A stretch of 64,000 nucleotides of DNA from positions 496,001 through 560,000 of the forward strand of contig CBDBUW010000017.1 of assembly GCA_965212195.1 (NCBI GenBank), in the 5' to 3' direction. Shown here one piece after another: positions 43,549-52,299 of this stretch (position 1 is its first letter; each line of letters starts with the position of its first letter). A program made the position numbers and the translations under genes. The notes under the pieces are model-generated. The model had not been told where the DNA came from. It did not search any database and worked only from the letters and a program-made list of their open reading frames with translations. The DNA comes from JAJCYK01 sp965212195 (GTDB taxonomy: Bacteria > Bacteroidota > Bacteroidia > Cytophagales > Cyclobacteriaceae).

Positions 43549-44367
43549 TCAATAACTCTCCTTTTCATTGGGAAAATCACCGCTTTTTACGTCTTCGATG
43601 TATTGTGTAAAAGCCTTGGTCATAATAGCATCTAAATCTGCATAGGTGCGTAAAAATCTAGGTTGGAACTCCTGCGTGATGCCCAACATGTCGTGGATCA
43701 CCAGAACCTGGCCATCAACATGTGGCCCGGCTCCGATACCAATGATAGGAATACGAACTTCTTCTGCTACCTTCTTAGCCAATTCCGCGGGGATCTTCTC
43801 CAAGACTATTGCAAAACAGCCGCAGTCCTCCAGAATCTTGGCATCGCGGATGAGCTTGTCCGCCTCTTCCTGCTCCTTTGCTCTTACAGCATAAGTGCCA
43901 AATTTAAATATTGATTGAGGGGTCAGCCCCAGATGTCCCATAACCGGCACCCCCGCGCTTAGAATACGTACCACCGATTCCCTGATCTCTTCACCGCCTT
44001 CAACTTTCACCCCATGTGCGCCACTCTCCTTCATAATACGTATGGCAGACCGCAAGGCCTCCGAAGAATTACCCTGGTAGGACCCAAATGGGATATCCAC
44101 CACCACAAAAGGTCTGGTTATAGCCTTCACCACAGAAGTAGCATGGTAGATCATTTGATCCAGAGTGATAGGCAAAGTGGTTTCGTTCCCAGCCATTACG
44201 TTAGAAGCAGAATCTCCTACCAGGATGACATCAATCCCCGCCATCCCCAATATACGAGCCATGGAATAATCATAGGCGGTGAGCATGGAAATCTTCTCAC
44301 CACGGTTTTTCATGGCTTGTAATTGGTGGGTGGTTACTCTTTTGATTTCGGATTGATGCTGTGACAT
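43549..44367 (-). CDS. panB: 3-methyl-2-oxobutanoate hydroxymethyltransferase
   Basis: 272 aa from the ATG at 44367. Upstream in-frame starts exist, but a -7-like box overlaps them. MLTAYDYSMARI, VGDSASNVMAGNETTLPITL, GAHGVKVEGGEE, MGHLGLTPQSIF and IGIGAGPHVDGQVLV are the conserved TIM-barrel blocks. It makes ketopantoate from 2-oxoisovalerate with methylene-THF, the first step of pantothenate synthesis. No panC/panD is in the window. Confidence 0.96.
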   Translation of the reverse strand: MSQHQSEIKRVTTHQLQAMKNRGEKISMLTAYDYSMARILGMAGIDVILVGDSASNVMAGNETTLPITLDQMIYHATSVVKAITRPFVVVDIPFGSYQGNSSEALRSAIRIMKESGAHGVKVEGGEEIRESVVRILSAGVPVMGHLGLTPQSIFKFGTYAVRAKEQEEADKLIRDAKILEDCGCFAIVLEKIPAELAKKVAEEVRIPIIGIGAGPHVDGQVLVIHDMLGITQEFQPRFLRTYADLDAIMTKAFTQYIEDVKSGDFPNEKESY

Positions 44368-44385
44368 GATGGTCGGGTTAGGCAT

Positions 44386-44393
44386 CAAAAATA
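44386..44393 (-). promoter_or_regulatory. candidate -7 box for panB
   Basis: The minus strand reads TATTTTTG (TAnnTTTG type), 18 bp before the ATG at 44367, and favours that start over upstream TTG/ATG codons. No clear -33. Confidence 0.35.
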
Positions 44394-44444
44394 TGAAATA
44401 AAATCAAAAAGTAAGCATGGGTACTCCCTAAGGAAATACCTGCT

Positions 44445-45992
44445 CTAAGAATGGGACTGCTGATTGGGTAATTCGACCTTAAATATCGTACCTTGGTTCT
44501 CTTTGGAATCTACGGAAATTTTGCCGCCCAGCTTGTCGATAACATTCTTAACGATGTAAAGTCCCAAGCCACTGCCCTGGCTGTTCTCGGTGGCTCTAAA
44601 GAACATATCAAAAATATTGGAAAGCTTAGCTTGGGGTATTCCCTCCCCATTGTCCTCCACAGTAATTATGGCCTTGTCATTGGTGGCCACCACCTCCACG
44701 GCGATAAAGGACTGTTCACGGCTTAAGCTACGGTACTTGATAGCATTGGAAATGAGATTATTTAATATTATGCGCACCCGGGTAAGGTCCGAGGTAAAGG
44801 TTACCGGCTGATATATTTTAGTAATGATCTTAACGTCCTCAGAATCCTCAACATGATAGAAATTAGTAATACTATTGTTTATTTCAGTAACGAATGAAAT
44901 CTCCACTAATGGATTACTCACACGACTGTTCCGGGAAATCTGCAATAAATCGATTACCAGGTTGTCTAAGCGCTTAATGCTGCCCTCGATCATCTCAATG
45001 CAGTTCTCCCTACCTGCCTCACTATCTTCCAGCCTCAATAAATTTAAAAGACCCATTATAGAACGCAACGGAGAGCGCAGGTCATGGGAAGCATGATAGA
45101 CAAAGTTGTCTAATTCATAATTGAGTTTCTGTAAATCAAAGAAGCTCTCTTTGATTTTAGTAATGTCTAATAGTACGCACTCAATAATATCCTCCTCCTG
45201 GTAGTATACCGCCGAAAACGAAGCCCAGAAGGTTTCGCCATCACCGCGCTTTAGCTGGATCTCTTTCTCCTCGATCTTTTGATTCTGTTTCAGGGCTTTC
45301 AACAGATTAGCACGGTCCTCGGGATTCACATAGAATTGAAGGGTAGTAATGCCTGGCTGGGGATCTACCTGCAAGATTTCCCACATTTTAGCATTGGCAT
45401 CTATAATTTCGCCGGTGCGGGCGTAGGTACGGAACATAGCGATCAAAGAGTTCTGAAAAAGATTGCGGTATTTAAGCTCACTTTGACCTAATGCCTCTTT
45501 GGTAAACTTGGTATTGGTAATGTCGGTGTGAGATCCGGAGATCCGGCGCACCTTGCCTTTAACATCTTTTAATACAGTACCACGGGAATGGATCCAGCGG
45601 TAGTCTCCGTCTTTATGTTTGAGCCTAAACTGGATATCGTAGTACTCGGTTTTACCTTTAACACAATCCTGAAATGCCTTGACAGCTTTTTCTTTATCAT
45701 CGGAATGCAAGAGGGATTCCCATAGACCCCGAATATTGGGGAATTCCGTGTCGTCATATCCCAACATCCTTAACCAGGGAGAGCTGATAAAAAGCTCATC
45801 ATTGACCAAGTCCCAATCCCACAGGCCATCATTAGCACCACTGGCCGCCAACTCATAGCAGATCAATTTGTGATCCAGCTCCTGGAGTTTTTCCCGGTTA
45901 TTAATATCCTTTTCTTTCAGCATTTTTACCTCTTGGCGCAATCGCTGCACTTCCTTTTCTAGATTCGTAGGCACATTTGAAATCTTAGGCAT
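44445..45992 (-). CDS. PAS/PAC sensor histidine kinase
   Basis: 515 aa, no membrane helix, so cytosolic. An N-terminal coiled coil (about 8-48) leads to two PAS/PAC domains (about 50-165, with FRLKHKDGDYRWIHSRGTVL; and about 175-290). A HisKA domain follows with FVYHASHDLRSPLRSI (His about 303), then an HATPase with NLISNAIKYRS (N box), VEDNGEGIP (G1) and GSGLGLYIVKNVI (G2). It should autophosphorylate on His in response to a cytosolic or redox/light-type PAS signal. No receiver gene is adjacent, so the partner is unknown. Confidence 0.93.
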   Translation of the reverse strand: MPKISNVPTNLEKEVQRLRQEVKMLKEKDINNREKLQELDHKLICYELAASGANDGLWDWDLVNDELFISSPWLRMLGYDDTEFPNIRGLWESLLHSDDKEKAVKAFQDCVKGKTEYYDIQFRLKHKDGDYRWIHSRGTVLKDVKGKVRRISGSHTDITNTKFTKEALGQSELKYRNLFQNSLIAMFRTYARTGEIIDANAKMWEILQVDPQPGITTLQFYVNPEDRANLLKALKQNQKIEEKEIQLKRGDGETFWASFSAVYYQEEDIIECVLLDITKIKESFFDLQKLNYELDNFVYHASHDLRSPLRSIMGLLNLLRLEDSEAGRENCIEMIEGSIKRLDNLVIDLLQISRNSRVSNPLVEISFVTEINNSITNFYHVEDSEDVKIITKIYQPVTFTSDLTRVRIILNNLISNAIKYRSLSREQSFIAVEVVATNDKAIITVEDNGEGIPQAKLSNIFDMFFRATENSQGSGLGLYIVKNVIDKLGGKISVDSKENQGTIFKVELPNQQSHS

Positions 45993-46105
45993 GGGTACTA
46001 ACTGGACTTAAAAAATTGAAGTTAGGCTGTGACGGGCAGTGTAAAATTACAAATTTTATCCGAAAAATATAACATTTTATGGAAAAAATGCTACTTTCTT
46101 GCGTT

Positions 46106-46621
46106 CTATCTCAAGTAGGCATATTTAGCCTTCTTTTCTAAGACTACCTCAATATGCTCATTGATGGTAGTAGCCAGCTCATATCCCTGGTAATTGGCGG
46201 ATATCGGGAATTGTTTATGGCTGCGATTGACCAGTACGGCAATTTCCAGTTTTTTCAAGTCTTTCTGCAAAAAAGGCTTGAGACAATACGCCATAGTTTT
46301 GCCGGTGTTTAAAACATCATCAACCAGGATCACTGGTGCACCTTTTATGCTCCTGTCCTGGAGATCTACGTGAATTTCACTGTTTACCGGGTCCACCTTA
46401 TCCAGTGACAGTTTGATTAAGGTGATCTTAAAGGGAGCTATCTTGTTTAATTCAGCATGAAGCAATTCTGCCAAATGGTAACCCTGTTGGACCACGCCAA
46501 CCATAATGATATGCTTTTCCTCAACGTTCCTTTCAAAAATCTGATAGGCCATACGTTTGATCTTTTGCAAGATCTGTTCCTCTTCCAGTATTATGTTCTT
46601 CTCCTTAACCGTCATGCTCAT
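46106..46621 (-). CDS. PyrR-like phosphoribosyltransferase
   Basis: 171 aa from the ATG at 46621 (ATG 46615 also possible). The PRPP-binding loop VILVDDVLNTGKTMAYCL is complete, and the earlier MVGVVQQGYHLAELL carries the pyrophosphate loop. It resembles PyrR/uracil or hypoxanthine phosphoribosyltransferases; PyrR proteins also act as RNA-binding attenuators of pyr genes, but no pyr genes lie here. It overlaps the Lrp-type gene by about 17 bp and is translationally coupled to it. Substrate base undetermined. Confidence 0.85.
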   Translation of the reverse strand: MSMTVKEKNIILEEEQILQKIKRMAYQIFERNVEEKHIIMVGVVQQGYHLAELLHAELNKIAPFKITLIKLSLDKVDPVNSEIHVDLQDRSIKGAPVILVDDVLNTGKTMAYCLKPFLQKDLKKLEIAVLVNRSHKQFPISANYQGYELATTINEHIEVVLEKKAKYAYLR

Positions 46622-47093
46622 CAATAATAGGCAGATAGTGACTGTTTTTCAAGGTTGATAAGATTACCATCGACTGGAGATTGTCTACCACTTCGATCTC
46701 GCTAATCCGTTCCAGGATCAATTCCTGATATGAAGCGATGTCTTTAGTAACCACCTTTAGCAAAATATCTCCCCTACCGGTTATGTGGTGGCACTCAATT
46801 ACCTCATCAATGTTGTTAATGGCCTTCAGAAATACCTCAATGTTCCTTTTGTTATGCCCGGTAAGGGTAACTTGAACAAAAGTGCTTACCTCCAGCCCGA
46901 TTTTATGTTCATCTAGTTGAGCGTGGTAGCTTCTTATTACACCGCTTTTTTCCAATTTCTTTACCCGCTCCAAAGTGGGTGCCGGAGATAATCCAATTTC
47001 CACGGAAAGCTGCGCATTGGTTATCTTGGCATTAGTTTGTAAAATACCCAGGATCTTTCGATCGATAGAATCTAATTTGGATTTTAATGGCAT
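46605..47093 (-). CDS. Lrp/AsnC family transcriptional regulator
   Basis: 162 aa. The N-terminal winged HTH (LDSIDRKILGILQTNAKITN, QLSVEIGLSPAPTLERVKKLE) is followed by a RAM/AsnC ligand-binding domain (VECHHITGRGDILLKVV-like segment). Family members bind amino acids or related ligands and assemble as octamers. The partner phosphoribosyltransferase gene overlaps its 3' end. The regulated genes are not evident. Confidence 0.93.
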   Translation of the reverse strand: MPLKSKLDSIDRKILGILQTNAKITNAQLSVEIGLSPAPTLERVKKLEKSGVIRSYHAQLDEHKIGLEVSTFVQVTLTGHNKRNIEVFLKAINNIDEVIECHHITGRGDILLKVVTKDIASYQELILERISEIEVVDNLQSMVILSTLKNSHYLPIIDEHDG

Positions 47094-47174
47094 ATATAAA
47101 ACAATATTCGCTCAACCGCAAAATAATAATATTAGTGTAATTTTATGGGAGCCGCCCTATTATATTAGTAGCAA

Positions 47175-48539
47175 ATGGAGCTAAAAGATCTAGTAGTTAC
47201 CCCCCTGGTAATTTTATTAATACTAAGTGTTGCCTACTTATCGCGGGACAGGTTTACCAATGAACGAACTAAGTCTATTTTCATGCCGGCTTTATTACTC
47301 AAGCTTTTCGGAGCCATTATGCTTGGGGTTGTTTATCAATTTTACTACAGCGGGGGAGATACCTATAATTATTTTGAACAAAGCTCTGTAGTTTTCCAGG
47401 CGTTTTATGAGTCCCCTCTTGACGGCCTCAAGTTGTTCTTTAGTGGCGGGGAGTTTCACCCGGAAACTTTTAAATATGCCCAACACATCTATTGGTATAA
47501 GTCCCCCACAGAATACTTTGTTATCAAGATGGCCGCTTTCTTCGGAATTTTTACGTTCAACACCTATTCTTCAGTGGCCGTTCTTTTCGCTTTATTTAGT
47601 TTCACCGGGTTATGGGCCGCCTATAATACTTTCACCAAGCAATTTCCTGCCCTGTATAAACCCATTGCTTGGGCGCTTTTCTTTTTACCCTCGGTGTTTT
47701 TCTGGGGGTCGGGTTTGATGAAAGATACTGTTACCCTAGGAGCGCTGGGCTGGCTTTTTTATGGATTCTACCAGGGACTGATCGAAAAGAAAAAACCTAT
47801 TATCTCCGCTATTGCCATTCTGGTTTCATTCTATTTCATCTACCAGGTAAAGATCTATATACTGCTGTCATTTCTACCTCCTGCCATTTTATGGGTCTTC
47901 TTAGAGAATAGCAACAGAGTTAAAAACCGACTTACTGCCCTGATCTTAAAGCCTTTAGTGATCGTATTGGGGTTGGTTTTTGCGTATTTCGCAGCAATCA
48001 ATGTAACCGAAGGGGATATTAAATATGATATTGACAATCTTGGTCAAAGAACGAAAATAAATGCCGAGTACCTTTATCGGATCAGTCAACTTCAAGATGG
48101 ATCAGGGTATTACCTGGGTGAGCTTGACGGTAGCGTGCAAAGTATGCTTCGCATTGCACCTCAGGCTGTCAACGTAACTCTTTTCAGACCTTACTTGTGG
48201 GAAATCGCAAACCCTTTAATGTTGTTATCGGCACTAGAATCATTCTGCTTTACTATTTTATTTCTTTCACTTTTGATAAAACCGGGGATTCTTAAAAGTG
48301 TGTACTTAATTATAAATAAGCCCATCATCACCTTCTGTTTTATGTTCACCGTTATATTGGCTTTTGCCGTTGGTCTCAACAGTTATAATTTTGGAACATT
48401 AGTGCGCTATAAAATCCAGTTATTGCCCTTCTTTCTGGTGGGTATTATCCTCATCCGCTATTACGCCAAGGAAGAAAGCATGCGATCAACAGAGGTACTT
48501 AAACCTTGGAGTTCCCAAAGAGCCAGAGTTTTATCCTGA
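47175..48539 (+). CDS. multipass membrane protein of the polysaccharide locus
   Basis: 454 aa with about ten membrane helices and a periplasmic loop carrying GGDTYNYFEQSS near residue 57 and DGSGYYLGELDGS near 312. The overall shape, many helices with an early acidic D-x-Y loop, fits membrane glycosyltransferases or O-antigen/exopolysaccharide polymerases. No named family is certain. The C-terminal 26 codons overlap the end of the convergent methyltransferase gene by 79 bp. It borders a block of polysaccharide genes, supporting a polymerase or ligase-like role by context only. Confidence 0.72.
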   Translation: MELKDLVVTPLVILLILSVAYLSRDRFTNERTKSIFMPALLLKLFGAIMLGVVYQFYYSGGDTYNYFEQSSVVFQAFYESPLDGLKLFFSGGEFHPETFKYAQHIYWYKSPTEYFVIKMAAFFGIFTFNTYSSVAVLFALFSFTGLWAAYNTFTKQFPALYKPIAWALFFLPSVFFWGSGLMKDTVTLGALGWLFYGFYQGLIEKKKPIISAIAILVSFYFIYQVKIYILLSFLPPAILWVFLENSNRVKNRLTALILKPLVIVLGLVFAYFAAINVTEGDIKYDIDNLGQRTKINAEYLYRISQLQDGSGYYLGELDGSVQSMLRIAPQAVNVTLFRPYLWEIANPLMLLSALESFCFTILFLSLLIKPGILKSVYLIINKPIITFCFMFTVILAFAVGLNSYNFGTLVRYKIQLLPFFLVGIILIRYYAKEESMRSTEVLKPWSSQRARVLS

Positions 48540-49195
48540 TATTGATTACCCCCTTCCGTACAATTTTCATTGATTTCCAGTAATGGCGCAGGTAAGTTAA
48601 ATGGTGGGGCAGCTAAATTGATCGGTCTCCAAGCACCGGTGACAATTTTAGTATTGCTTTTTTCCGGAAAGGTTGTGGTTAGCAGATAGGTAGATCTGGA
48701 TCTATGAATATTATCTAGGGCTCGAGCTATATCCCGGTAAGAAAAATGCACTAGGCAGTCTCTGCATAGAATCAGATCTGCTTGAGGAATCTGATCAGCA
48801 AGGATATTCATTTGACTAAACCTTACCTGATCGGAGAGATATTTCTGGCGGTTGCTGGCTATAATCTCCTTTACAATATCCCCTCCATGGTATTGAACTT
48901 CTTGCAGATCCACATATTTCATCCAATTCCAGTCCCCGCAAGGTAAGTCAAGCACTGTCTTAATCCCGTACTCCTGAAAGATGTCCGGTAGTTTCTCCAC
49001 AAGCGTGGCGGTCTGTATCAGCTCGGAGCCCGTACCCGACCTGGAAACCTCCGAACTCCAATGATTCTTATGATAGATATCAATGAATACTTGTTCAGCA
49101 GGCAAACCTTTATATTTCCTGAAAAACCAATAATTGTAAAATCGGTTTCTCGTGGACTTTAGATAGGAATAAAACGATTTCAAATAGTGTAACAT
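48461..49195 (-). CDS. class I SAM-dependent methyltransferase
   Basis: 244 aa. The SAM-binding motif I is VLDLPCGDWNWM (about 80-91), with GGDIV as the acidic-end strand and ADLILCRDCLVHFSY as the post-motif strand. The C-terminal half has FNLPAPLLEINENC and LALWELQGL, seen in sugar-modifying methyltransferases of surface polysaccharide loci. It is last in the leftward polysaccharide block, 6 bp after the glycosyltransferase. The acceptor sugar is unknown. Confidence 0.87.
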   Translation of the reverse strand: MLHYLKSFYSYLKSTRNRFYNYWFFRKYKGLPAEQVFIDIYHKNHWSSEVSRSGTGSELIQTATLVEKLPDIFQEYGIKTVLDLPCGDWNWMKYVDLQEVQYHGGDIVKEIIASNRQKYLSDQVRFSQMNILADQIPQADLILCRDCLVHFSYRDIARALDNIHRSRSTYLLTTTFPEKSNTKIVTGAWRPINLAAPPFNLPAPLLEINENCTEGGNQYQDKTLALWELQGLSTSVDRMLSSLA

Positions 49196-49201
49196 TACCC
49201 C

Positions 49202-50311
49202 TTAGCTGTATACTTGCTGTAATTGACCAGCCTTATGTTGTAAATTAAACTTTTCCGCAAAATCTATATGCGCATTTTGTGCAAAGCGGCATCTCAAATC
49301 TTGATTGTTGGCTAGTAAAAGCAACGCCTGGGTCATTTTGTTTATATTTTTGTTCTCCACCAGCAGCCCGTTTTCATTATGACGAATAATCTCTTCGGGC
49401 CCACCCGACTTGGTTGCAATTACCGGTTTTCGACAGGCGAGTGCTTCCAGGCATACCATGGAAAAGGCCTCCGATTCGGAGAAATTCAATACTAGGTGCG
49501 CTGTTTGCATTTCCTTCATCACCCGAGAGGAAGGCCCCGCAAACTCCACGTGTTCATCAATCCCTAGCTCACGGGTTTTGTTTTGCAACACTTCCAAATA
49601 AGCACGATTTGAAGCTTTACCTAAATCACCGCCAATGAACTTTAGTCCCATTGGTAGGAAGTTATACACCCTTTGGAAAACTTCCAGTGCATGATCATGA
49701 CCTTTGCCGGGAATAAAATTACCCACGTATAACAACTTAAGTGGGCCCTTTCCCAGTGGCTCAGGGGTGTATTTGTGCATCCAGTGTTCTGGCAGAACAT
49801 CATAAATCACCCTGGTCTTATCACTCTCTCCTACGTCTTTGGCAACTGCATAAGAGACGCATATGATGGCATCAGCATACTTCTTGATCAGCTTGATCCA
49901 AAACTTATAAAACACATTCACGTAGCTGGACTTGCGCAAACGAACATGATAAATCAACTTAATGTTGGGGTTTAGAATTTTGACCAGTACTCCCAGCATG
50001 TTATAGAGATCGCCCACATGAACCACTTTTACAGAATGTCTGGCTAGAATCCTGTTGAGCTTAAGGGTATTATAAAGCAGCTTAGGAAGGTAGCAAATCA
50101 ACCTATAGGATCGACTTATTTCTAAAAATTTAAAGGGGTGTACGGTACAGTTGGGTATCTGATGGGTGCTCCAGCATCCTTCCTGTACACCCAAATGAAA
50201 TTCAAACCGGGAAGACAGACTCTGGCAATAGGTATGAGTGGATCGAAAAGCACCGGTTACCTGGGTGGAGTTCTCAATAACGAATACCCTGATTAAATCA
50301 CTCTTTGCCAC
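49202..50311 (-). CDS. family 4 (GT-B) glycosyltransferase
   Basis: 369 aa from GTG at 50311; a TTG at 50350 is in frame but would overlap the preceding gene by 58 bp. The C-terminal half carries KLLYVGNFIPGKGHDHALEVF and the E-x7-E type motif region ESEAFSMVCLEALACRKPVIATKSGGP. It transfers a sugar to a growing polysaccharide using a nucleotide-sugar donor on the cytosolic side. It is co-directional with the other glycan genes. Confidence 0.88.
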   Translation of the reverse strand: MAKSDLIRVFVIENSTQVTGAFRSTHTYCQSLSSRFEFHLGVQEGCWSTHQIPNCTVHPFKFLEISRSYRLICYLPKLLYNTLKLNRILARHSVKVVHVGDLYNMLGVLVKILNPNIKLIYHVRLRKSSYVNVFYKFWIKLIKKYADAIICVSYAVAKDVGESDKTRVIYDVLPEHWMHKYTPEPLGKGPLKLLYVGNFIPGKGHDHALEVFQRVYNFLPMGLKFIGGDLGKASNRAYLEVLQNKTRELGIDEHVEFAGPSSRVMKEMQTAHLVLNFSESEAFSMVCLEALACRKPVIATKSGGPEEIIRHNENGLLVENKNINKMTQALLLLANNQDLRCRFAQNAHIDFAEKFNLQHKAGQLQQVYS

Positions 50312-51510
50312 TTCTGCAATATACTTTCTTGTGAATATTTTCGTACCCAACTCTTGGCGCGCTTTTCAATAGCCAGTCTGGCCTCCGGGTTAGTCATATA
50401 TTCTAATATCACTTGTGCCCATAATTGAAGATCCTCCAATTTACTATTCTCATCCAACAAGGGTAAGAGTATTCCGTTATCACCGACCATAGGCTTTGAA
50501 ACGGTTTGATCTCCTAGTTGGGGAGCCAGTACTTCTTTGGGGCCATAGGGGCAATCAGCCGAGATTACCAAGGTACCGCAAATGATGGATTCAAATAAAA
50601 TATTAGGGCCACCCTCCGAGGAAGAAGCAATTAGCATCACATCGGCCTTACTTATGAATTTATAAGGATTCCCCTGATAACCCAGAAAAATTATCTTGGC
50701 GCTCTTTAATTCCTCCAGGTGCTGCTCACCATGTACATAGACTTGGCCAGTCACTCTCCGGGCGTAGGCCTTTAACTGTGCTTCCTGTGGACCGTCGCCC
50801 AGTAGTACAAGTTTGCATTCAGGACAGCTCATAAGCAGCTGTTCAAATACATCAATTATACGGCGTATCCCTTTGCCGTTCGCTAATCTGCCGGCATATA
50901 CTGCCGTCATTCCCTGAAATAGCGTGGTAAATTCAGGCTCCATGGTTATCGCAGCACTATTTTCTAGATATGGGATCTGATAAAAATTTCTAATAACCAA
51001 TACCTTGTCCTGTGGAAATCCCATCCCCTGAGTCAATTCCCTACTAATCCCTCGGTTAAGGGCAATAATTTTATAAGCGCGTTGATACAAAAGAGGAATT
51101 AAGACATTTCTGCGAAGCCAACCTAAAATTCCACCGATGGTCTCATCATGATATTGTGATCCCCGCACACTGATTACCACCTGATCCCCGGTACGGCTCA
51201 ATGCATTGAGGTAGTTGGCCCCTTCCAAATAACTGATCGAAGTTTGGATGCCCAACTGCTTTTTCAGTCTTCGTACAGCCCGCCAACGCTGATAGAATCT
51301 ATACATTTTGGATAACCAGTGGTTGCCTCCAGGTATTTCCAAGTCGATTATTTCAGGATCGTACGAAAACGACACTCCCTGAAAAGTGTTGAAAACACAA
51401 ACAAAGACCTGGTGGCTTTCATTCAACCCATTGGCCAAACTTCGGAAGCTCTGTTGAGCTCCGCCAAAATCCAGATTCGGGATGATCATTAATATCTTCT
51501 TTTCGGCCAA
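50293..51510 (-). CDS. family 4 (GT-B) glycosyltransferase
   Basis: 405 aa, start TTG at 51510 (ILMIIPNLDFGGAQQSF follows; an ATG seven codons in is the alternative). The N-terminal GGAQ loop and the C-terminal VYAGRLANGKGIRRIIDVF, LVLLGDGPQEAQLKAY and SEGGPNILFESIICGTLVIS motifs define a retaining GT4 enzyme. It precedes the next GT4 gene with overlap, and follows the FkbM gene by 18 bp. Confidence 0.9.
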   Translation of the reverse strand: MAEKKILMIIPNLDFGGAQQSFRSLANGLNESHQVFVCVFNTFQGVSFSYDPEIIDLEIPGGNHWLSKMYRFYQRWRAVRRLKKQLGIQTSISYLEGANYLNALSRTGDQVVISVRGSQYHDETIGGILGWLRRNVLIPLLYQRAYKIIALNRGISRELTQGMGFPQDKVLVIRNFYQIPYLENSAAITMEPEFTTLFQGMTAVYAGRLANGKGIRRIIDVFEQLLMSCPECKLVLLGDGPQEAQLKAYARRVTGQVYVHGEQHLEELKSAKIIFLGYQGNPYKFISKADVMLIASSSEGGPNILFESIICGTLVISADCPYGPKEVLAPQLGDQTVSKPMVGDNGILLPLLDENSKLEDLQLWAQVILEYMTNPEARLAIEKRAKSWVRKYSQESILQKWQRVI

Positions 51511-51528
51511 GATTTTACAATTTGGGGT

Positions 51529-52299
51529 TTAGGGGTGCTTCATGGCGATAAAATTGGTTTCGGCCGTCCTGTCGTAGTTCGATTGATGAGAGATATGATA
51601 GATCGCCTTAAATTCCTCTATCCCATAATTTAGCTCCAGATCCATTCTATAGATTCCCATGTCGCAGTCTTGAAAAAATTGAAAAAGGTCCTCAGGTTTG
51701 GTGCCATAGTGTTGATTGTGAATGGCAGCGTGTTCAAATAGGACCATCGGCTGGAACTTTTCAATCGTAGCACGAGCCCCTTCAAGCATTTGCAACTCAG
51801 CCCCTTCCACGTCAATTTTGATGAAATCCGTGCGGTACCCCTGCGGTAATATTTGATCCAATTTACGGACCTCAACGGGGATTTCCCGCACCTCGCTCTC
51901 CACAGGGAGTTGCTGGAGCTCCAGACCGCTCCAGGCCGCGGCATTCTTAACCCATTTGAACTGAGCGCTCCCCTCAAAATCCGCCAGAGCCATTTCACGA
52001 ACTTCCACTGCGGGAAATCTGGCTTTTAGCTGCTCACACAGTTGGGGCAACGGTTCAAAAGCCCAATGCTTTCCGGCTGGTGCCAAATCCAGGATCATTT
52101 GCAAAAAATCTCCCTGATGGGCTCCAACATCCAAGCAATTCGAATCATAGCGGATCAACTTGGGCAACACTTGCTGTAACCGTTGCTGGTCGCGATAAAT
52201 TCTCAATGACCATTCGTCGTCCGGCCTCAGACCCTGATACCATTTTCGAAGTACCGGGCCCCAGGGTTTCCTGCTCATATATTTTTTAAGCCATTGCAT
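51529..52299 (-). CDS. FkbM-family methyltransferase
   Basis: 256 aa. The SAM-binding start SNCLDVGAHQGDFLQMIL, the conserved ALADFEGSAQFKW segment and the TDFIKIDVEGAELQMLEGA motif are typical of FkbM-type O-methyltransferases, which methylate sugars or lipids. The start overlaps the pyruvyl-transferase end by 14 bp. Probable substrate is a sugar hydroxyl in the surface glycan (inference from context). Confidence 0.93.
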   Translation of the reverse strand: MQWLKKYMSRKPWGPVLRKWYQGLRPDDEWSLRIYRDQQRLQQVLPKLIRYDSNCLDVGAHQGDFLQMILDLAPAGKHWAFEPLPQLCEQLKARFPAVEVREMALADFEGSAQFKWVKNAAAWSGLELQQLPVESEVREIPVEVRKLDQILPQGYRTDFIKIDVEGAELQMLEGARATIEKFQPMVLFEHAAIHNQHYGTKPEDLFQFFQDCDMGIYRMDLELNYGIEEFKAIYHISHQSNYDRTAETNFIAMKHP

